Origin: Cyprinodon diabolis
Taxonomy: Eukaryota > Chordata > Actinopteri > Cyprinodontiformes > Cyprinodontidae
Assembly (NCBI GenBank): GCA_030533445.1
Contig: CM060070.1
Span: 20,774,001 to 20,838,000 of the forward strand
DNA length: 64,000 bases
Direction: 5' to 3'
A program made the position numbers and the translations under genes. Within the stretch, counting starts at the first letter, position 1. Every line of letters begins with the position of its first letter. This document shows, piece by piece, positions 29,301-38,300 of this stretch. Below the pieces are notes generated by a model. The model was not told the DNA's origin, made no database searches, and saw only the letters and a program-made list of their open reading frames with translations.

Positions 29301-32300
29301 AGAGGGAAAAATCTGTTTAAAAAAATTGGTTAAAGAAGATTAAATAAATCCATTTTCTTATGAGGTCTGCCACATTTATTTGATCAAATAGCTCATATTA
29401 AACCACAGGGTTTCCCCGAGTGAGATTAGGCCACCCTTAAAAACATGCAATGTTTTCATGTGTTTATTCTAAATAAATCTGAAATATGCTGGTGAAGATT
29501 CTTTGTCATCCACGTCATAGTAATTCCAAAAAAAAGTTATAAATAAACCACTTCGTTTTCTAAGTTTTAAGATAAGATCCAGAAAATGTTCGCAATTCAA
29601 AATTTCTGGAGTAGCGTGAGTTCCAGGCTTTATAGAGTAGCCCAACAAAAAGCCTTGATTTGGCTTAGAAAACATGACAAATTGACAAAGTGAACTGAAA
29701 AAACAGGTCCACCCCTTAATATTGGGCAGTCGTTATGGTCAGTGTTGGCCTGGCTTAACAGGCTTGATGTTTTGACCACCTGCAAGTTGATGAGTTTTGA
29801 GGTGATAGTGGGAAGGAATCAACTCTAAAGCTCTGTTTGTCACGATTTGGTTACAGATTGTTGAGCCAAAAGCAGGGGCAGGGAGGCAGAGGTGAATTTT
29901 TTGTTGGATTTAATGATAGTACTGAAGCACAGAGGCAGGTAATACAAAAATCCAAATATGAAACAAATTCCAAAACAAACAAGAAACCAGGAGTCCAAAA
30001 AATCAAAACATGAAAATAAGTCAAAAACGAACCAGAAACCACGGAGACATCAGGGGGATCAATAACACAAGGAGGAAGGCTTAGAGAGAAAGAGTTGGAG
30101 GAAGTTAGACGAAGTTAGATGAGGACCCAGCAAAGAGGAACTGAAAAAAGAGAACATTTATAGAAGGCAAAAACAAATAGAGGTCTAATGAGCAGATTGA
30201 GAACAGGTGAGCAGAGAGCAGAACAGAAAGGGAGCTAGAGAAAAGGAGAATACAAGAGGGAAGCAAATAAAAACCTTGAAGACTGAAAATAACTAGAAAA
30301 CGCAACGAAATAGTAATTAAACCACTAAGACTTTAAAAACATGGAGCAAAGTAGAATTAAACACTCGAAAGAAAACATAACAGAATGAAGACTAAGATAG
30401 TAACTAAGAAAAACAAAATAAGAATTAAACCATAAAAAACTCTAAAACAAAGAGCAAAGCAAAACTGAACCTCCAAAAGACAAAAAAAACATAACAGAAA
30501 CCCAACAGTGTTATAACGCAGCACTGCAAAAAACAAAGTCCAGAGGTTTGTTTTTAACTTTTTTTTGGAAAATCTGGAATAGCAACATCAAAGATATTGG
30601 TTAAACTAGAGAAAAACTATTTTAGGTATTACCTTTACACAGGACCAAAGCTTTTAGAACTGATAACTGCCTAGTTATTATTATTAATTTACTTTCTTGT
30701 ATATTTTGAGGGGGAAACTAGTTCTAAAAGCATCTTGACTTAACAGGTTAAATAAGATAAGCCAAAAAAGACGAAAATGCTTACTTTAAAACGGGTGCAA
30801 CGTTTGTTAAAGTCTTTATGAGTTACATACGGTATAAATCCAAGAAATGTCTTATGATGCAACTACAAGTCATTGCAATAGACACCTCAAATTATGTTTA
30901 CAATCTGATACATCTGGGAATTTAACTGGTTTTTTAACTTTAGTGGACTAAATTTCTTTATGTTTCTTTTTAATACATAATTCTTTAATTTAAAAACAGC
31001 ATAATGGCATACTCACTCAAGTTAGATGGTATAAATATATTTTAAAGGCGCATATTCTCAGAGCAAATATTAAAAAATGGGATAGATTCTCTACCTCATT
31101 CAGCACCTCTACACCGTCTGTGTTTGTGGCTGAGGTGAGGGTGCCTACGCAAGTAAGGAAAGGATTTGTGCAAATTGCTCCCTGCTGATGGAATTTATTG
31201 GTGTGTTTGAATCTGCAGGTATTCTGGGTAATTTGTTTTTCTGAATCTAGTGTTAACACAAAATCTGTGCAAAAATAGTTGAAAAAATGGAAGGGCGTTA
31301 AGATCGCAACATTTGATTAAAGGAATAGTACACCCAAAACATGATTAGCCTTCATTTCTACTCACCCCCATGCTGAACAACACTCTGGAGTACTTTTTTG
31401 ATATCTCAAATGCATCTGGAGATCTGGGAGGCTTCTTGCTGTCTGCTGACATTCAAATAATGGAGGTCTATGGTGCCCGAGGCAGAAAGGTCCATAAAAG
31501 TCCACAAAAAACGTGTCAATATTCCTCCATACTGCTCGTCCAATGTATTCCAAGTGTCCTGAGTGGGTAGGGTCCATAATTTACTCGAAACAAAGTCATT
31601 TAGAATGTTTTTAGAGCATAAAAAGTAGTGTATAGGATTTCCTAAAAAAGCGCCCCTGCGAGTTCACGAGCCTACGGAAACCTCGGCAGACCAAGCCAGA
31701 TGAAAGTGCGCACTCAGCTCGGCAAAGAACTCATGCTCTTCCTCAACACTGAAGTCCTCAGACATTTTTCTTTCGTTGTTTCTTTCTTTGCACAGGTAAA
31801 CAGCAAATTTCTCCTTCTACGCTTGCATTATCAAGAGCAGACGCTGAATGCGCACTTTCATCTGGCTTGGTCTGCCGCAGTTTCCGTAGGCTCGTGAACT
31901 CGCTTTTAGGAAATCCTTAACACTACTGTTTATGCTCTAAAAACATTCTAAATGACTTTGTTTCGAGTAAATTATGGACCCTACCCACTCAGGACACTTG
32001 GAATACATTGGATGAGCAGTATGGAGGAATATTGACACGTTTTTTGTGGACTTTTATGGACCTTTCTGCCTCGGGCGCCATAGACCTCCATTATTTGAAT
32101 GTCAGCAGAAAGCAAGAAGCCTCCCAGATCTCCAGATGCATTTGAGATTTCAAAAAAGTACTCCAGAGTGTTGTTCAGCATGGGGGTGAGTAGAAAATGA
32201 AGGCTAATCATGTTTTGGGTGTACTATTCCTTTAAGTCTCCTGGTTTTATTTATGTCATAATTTTTGTGAATACCCTTTCTTAATGTAGGAGGAGGTTTT

Positions 32301-35300
32301 GGTATCGGCAGTCAGTCAGCAACCACCAGTCCCACGGGGTCAGTCCACAGCACCCCCACCCACCAAGCTAAGCCAAACACCTTGGATCCATTTGCTGACC
32401 TTGGAAACCTTTCCGGCAGCCTTGGAGGTCTCACTCTAAAGATTTACCGTTTAACTTTTTGTTACATTCGGTATTATACAATTTACCTTCATTTATATCT
32501 ACATTTTCAGGTGCTTCTGGATTCTCCAGCAAGCCCACAACCCCCACAGGATCAACCCCATCCTTCCCACCTATGGGTTCACCATCCCGGCCACAACCAT
32601 CCCCCCAGCACACAGGGGGGTGGCAGCCCCACACCGGAGCCAACTTCCCCTCCTGGCAGCCCGGCACTGGAGGCGGTGCAGGATGGCAAGCCCAAGGACA
32701 GGGTCCAACCAGCCAACCAAAGCCCAGCCCCAGCCACACGTCCATGCCTCACACATCGCCTCAGAATCGACCCAACTACAATGTTAGCTTCTCTGCGATG
32801 GGAGGAGGCTCTCCAAGCGGCTGTGGCAAAGCGCAGGCAGGGATGGGTGAGTAAACTGGGGAGGTTAAGGGACATGTTGACTTTTGTGATGTACATGTTC
32901 AAGGTGTGAGTTTCTGATTAAAGTGTTTTTTATAAAGCCCTTTATAAACAAAGTGTCTTAAAAAGCAAAATAAAACCAAGCTGGAGAGGTAACTATTTAC
33001 CAATTGGCCTTTAATTTACATTAACTAGACTGCCTATAATTACAAATGCACCGATCCATTTTTCCTAATCCAATACCAATACCTGGGCTGAGCGTATCGG
33101 TAGATATCCGATACCGATCCAAATCATCCAAAAAATGAACCATTTTTTCCCCCATACGAGTAAAGACTTTAGCCTTGACCTAAAAATTTATATATATTGT
33201 GGAAAATTAACACAGATATAAATGTACTTTATGTTATTTATTAACAAATAAGCAACAAAAAGAAAATAAATAACAGCTCAATGTAAAGTGTACTGGGTTG
33301 GATCTCCGGTATCTGATATCAAATCACCAACATGCAATCCAGCTAATTGGTCAATATCCAATCCAGGTATTGGATTGGTGCATCTTTATCTATAATTTGG
33401 ATCAACTTGGTAGGTATGTTGCCAGAGACACTTCATTGTAGGTTTCCTATACATCTGGCTGGAGGAATGCAATGCAAAAATTAAACTTAAAGTTAGTGCA
33501 GGTTTTTTTTTTTTTTTAAACAAGTGAATTTGCATTTGATTTGAGCAAGTAAGTAAAATAATCTGCCTCTAGAATTAGAATTTTGCACTAGAACTAAGAA
33601 AATTATCTCCATGATCTTATTTCAAATAGAAATAGAACAATATCAGGCGGCCAATATGTTTTGCCAATCTTAGTATTTTTTACTTGTATCCTCTGATACA
33701 TGCATGCATTTGCCAATTCCTTAGTGCAATCAGCAACTATTCTTTGGTATTATTTTGAAGACATGTATTTCTGCTTTCTCCATTAATTCTCCATTTTTAA
33801 TATATATGTTTTTTTTTTTTTTTTTTATTCCATACCTCTGTAACATTTATTTTCGTTGTGTAGTTTTTAGCATGTGAAGCGAAGAAAAAAAATCTGTATT
33901 GGCTCTAAGGATATTGACAGCACAAATCTGGGATTGGTTAGCCAGATTTCATAATAATCTGGATTAACAGATACAGATCGACCGATAAAGGTTGAGCTTT
34001 CATTCTTAAGTGTTAAAAATAGTGTTAAGTGCCTTATCATGGGGGAAAATGCTCATTTAATTTAGCAATCATTTTACTTTACTGCTCTAATTAAGGGCAA
34101 ATACACTCATAGTATTTCAAGAAATGTTTATCTTTATTGTTTTTATTAGTTCAGCTTTCTCCTTTATGCGAGGCTGTGAGGTTTGACTGACTTAATGGCT
34201 CAACATGGCAAAGTTTCATCAGAATAATAACTGTTTTCTTTTTTTTCTTTTAATGGTGAAATCATATCTAAGTAATGGCCCTGTGGTAGTTGACAACTAA
34301 CTTTGTTTGACAAAGATTGCTAAATAATAGTGTTTGTTTTGAAATTTGGGAATTTGGATAAGTTGATGAAATGTCTTATTGTTACATTTAGATTTGAGTT
34401 TTTTTAAGAAATACAATTCAGATTTTTTTTCATCAGGTTACTGGAAGCCAATAGGCTTCATCATTTTAAGTATTTCAAAAGTACAGTATGTTTCATGGCT
34501 TTGTGTTTGCGCTAGGTTTTAAGCCCAAAGCCTCAGATGCCAACTTTGATGACCTGCTGTCAGGACAGGGATTTGCAGGGGCCAAAGAGAAAAAAGGCCC
34601 CAGGACAATCGCTGAGATGAGGAAGGAGGAAATGGCCAAAGACATGGACCCAGAGAAAATAAAGGTCGGCACACATAAAGCGTATCTGTACTGAACGTCC
34701 ACACCTGATTTTATTCAAGCTCTGATATTTTTAAAAAGAGCTGTCTGTCAGAGCCTCCATTTATTCCAGAATTAATGAGGTGGTCAGTGTCCTCTGCAGC
34801 CAAGTTTTAGTTCATCTAATTACTAGTTTCACCAGAGCCAGAATGACTCAAAGAGGTTTTTGTTAATAATTGTTTTAAATCTGGTCCCTGGCCACTGTTG
34901 CCTCCAACCCTACACCCCAACTTCCCTACCTCCCTGTGACCCAGATTCTGGACTGGATCGAGGGGAAGGAGCGTAACATCCGCGCCCTGCTGTCCACCAT
35001 GCACACTGTGCTTTGGGAAGGGGAGACGCGCTGGAAACCAGTGGGTATGGCTGACCTGGTTACCCCAGAACAGGTCAAGAAGGTTTACCGCAAAGCAGTA
35101 CTGGTTGTGCACCCTGATAAGGTAAGTCATAAAGAAGCTTGTTTGTTTGCTGCTTTTAAAACTAAACCTTTAGCCTAAGTAGAATTGTTCCCTGTTAAGC
35201 AGCCTCACCACCATGTCTGCTTTTACACCACTGATTAGAAATTGTACTTAAACTACAAGGAGGGGGTTCTGTGTGTCTTATATTACAACAAAAACCTGAC

Positions 35301-38300
35301 TGAAAAGTAGACTAAATGAAAAAAGAAAAGCAACAGGAGAGTAGTAGCTAAATTTCTTCATATTTTTTATTAGTATGACCTAAATATTCATATAATTAAA
35401 AAAAAAATGTGTACATAAAAAACAACATAATATATTAGAGGAATGATGTTTATTAAAGCTTTTAAAAAGTTCTGCTTTGAGGAATATAAAACTCTAACAA
35501 GCAGTGTGTGATGCAAATCCAGAATTAAGCATCAGAAAATACTTTATTGATCCTAAGGGTAACATAAATAAGGTAAGAAGAGTTCCTTTTAACAACAAGA
35601 CATTAAAACATTAAGTTGTTACTTTGACTTAATAATTATGTCCCTGCATCTTTTTCTTCTTATCTTAGTAGGAAATTGCCCCAAAAACGGTAGCCTGACC
35701 AGGCAGACTAATAAAAACCGTCTACATGGCTCATTAGTTTGGAAAGGAGCAGGTAAAGCCCAGTTTCAAAGGCAGGACTAACATAGGGAACAGTTTAGAA
35801 CCAATCAAATAACTATGGATGTTACACAAAAACGTCTTTAAAAAAAAAAAAGCAGCAGCCAGGTAATATTTTAGCCATATAAACAACTCTTTCAGGACTT
35901 AATAAAGGGCATCACTAAAACATTGCTCTGTTGAAGCTGAAACTTGAGTGCTATGGTCATAGAAAATCGCTGATGCTGCATGGGCCCACCTCCCAATGGC
36001 CAGGCTAAAAAATAAAAAAAACCACAGTAACCTCCTTTTTTTTTCTTTTAATAGATCAGTAAATAATTCCAGTGCTTTGCCTTTAACCGAACATAAACCT
36101 TTTCAAACATGACACAAAGAGCGACAACGTAACAATGAAAACGACCACAACAATCAGCATCTGAATGACGTGATTGCTGACGGATCCAAAGGCATTCTTT
36201 AGGAAGTCAAACACGGAGCTTCCATCCTGGTGGACGGATTTAGCCGTCTCATGAAGGTGGCTGACTATTTCATGGATTGTGATGTTATAGTCAGGAACGA
36301 AAGTGCAGCATTCGGATCCGATGACGGCGCACGTTCCTCCCTGCGCGGCTAAAAGAAAGTCCAGAGCGGCTCTGTTTTGCAGAGCTAGGAGTCTGACAGA
36401 GGCGAGCTCGTTGGACATGAGTGTGAGAGCCTTCCCGGTTTCATTAGCAATCACTTCTATAGAATGGGACAGATCGGCTATTTGGTCTAATGCAGACATG
36501 ACCCCGTAAAAAGGAAGGAGCGGACCGAGTGCGTTTTTAAAAGGTGACTGATGGTGTGTTCCTAGAAAATCGGAAGTTCCACGTCGTACACGTTTAAAGA
36601 AAGTTCTTTTGGGAAGGGAGCGCGTCACCCTCATTGCTGGCACAACGTATCCCAAACCGCAGCGTCCCTTGTAATCCACTGGAAGATAGGGGTAAGCGAG
36701 GCTCCCACACACCCAGTACATCCCCACAGGAGAGGAGATGGAGCAGGTGGCTGTGCGCTGAGCTAAAGCATTTAGGCGAGCCTCTCCGGCTGCATCCAGA
36801 CACGGATGAGGAGCAGAGTTAAATGCTTTCCAGTCTGTTTCCCTCCGTCCCGGGCCCCACTTAAACGTACGAAGGCACTGCGAATATCCCATCGGAATGT
36901 TGCCGTCGTTCTCAAGGCACCATGTGAACCTCCGAGGGAGGACTAGAATAGGAACAGCTTTGGGGGTTGCAGAACATCTGTTGCAGTTTCCTTTTACATT
37001 TTCGCAGTGAAGTGATCTCATTTTTAAACCGGGGCAGTTGAGGTCAGAAGAAGAACCAGGAAGGTTGATGTGCATCAGGCGGCACATGTCACAGTCCGAG
37101 GCAGGCAAGACCATGAGAGGTAAACCCTCTCCAGCTGTGTAGGGCATCAGACCGCAGACGTAGCAGCTGGAGTTAGGACGGAGGTGGCTGGCCACTTCCC
37201 ACGCCAGGGTCAGGAAAATGTTGCTGTCATCTCTCTTTATCTCTGGGATCTTTATGTGCTGCGGAGCTCCTGAGGTGCACACCACCAGGATCAGTATCTG
37301 AAGCTCAGAGAAAAAAGACATTTTTGTGACAGAAGTAAAATTCCTTCCCCGGATATTAAAGATTTTCATGTTAAAGTAACCATCTGGAACAAGTTGACCA
37401 ACAGCACCACAGAAAAAGCAGATGTTTCCTGTAAGATAAAGAAAAAAATCAATCTCTGATGAAGATTTCCTCTTAAAAACTTAAATACGTTGACCTTTTT
37501 CTAAGGAATAAACATAATCTTCCAGTAAACTGTCTTTACCTGCGGAGTCAGTCAGGATTTCAGCTTCTAAAGCGACTGTTCCAGTGTGCACACAAGGAGA
37601 AAATGAAGCACCTACCCTTATCTTATTTGTTTGCCTTTCAAACTAGACAAAAGCACAGCCAAAGCAGCTGAGTGTTCCCAATCAGAGGAAGATAGTCAAG
37701 CAGTCACAAGACCTGTGATTGATCACTAGAGGACAGCAGGAAATCAGTTGTTCTGTGACAGCTTTAGGCCCCATGATTTGCATTTTCCTGTTACGCAATA
37801 TCTCTTTACATCAGTGGGGCAAAAACCTTTTGTAACAAGTAGGGATGCACGATATAATCGGCCCCCTATCGGTATCGGCCTGTATCGGCCTTAAAACTGA
37901 ATATCGGACATCGGCCACCCCACCGATATTTAACTCTATATTTGATCAACTTTTGAGTTTCTAAAGTCTAAAAAAAAAAAAAAAAAATACTACTTCTTCC
38001 TCTTCCTCAAAAACTTCTTTTTTACAGACTTATAAACTTCTAAAGACGAGGGAAAAAATATTGATACATTAAAATATCACAATATCTTCATATGCTGATA
38101 TATTGCCATTTAAAAACACCATATCAATCTCTTTTACTAATGAAATATTGCTATATGTCATTGTTATGCTACGAAATCCCCCCAAAATTCACGAAATTTT
38201 GCCATATTTTTATATGTTGATATATTGACGCTGTATCGATCTATTTTACTAACAAAATCTCAAAAAAATTTGCAAAATATCACGAGAGGTTGTAACAGAA

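Noticed and set aside
31362..32211. Matching 66-76-codon frames on both strands
   Set aside because: They are the two inverted arms of the foldback element, without a known domain.
32431..32902. Minus-strand frames of 104 and 107 codons
   Set aside because: Antisense shadows of the Pro-rich dnajc6 exon n.
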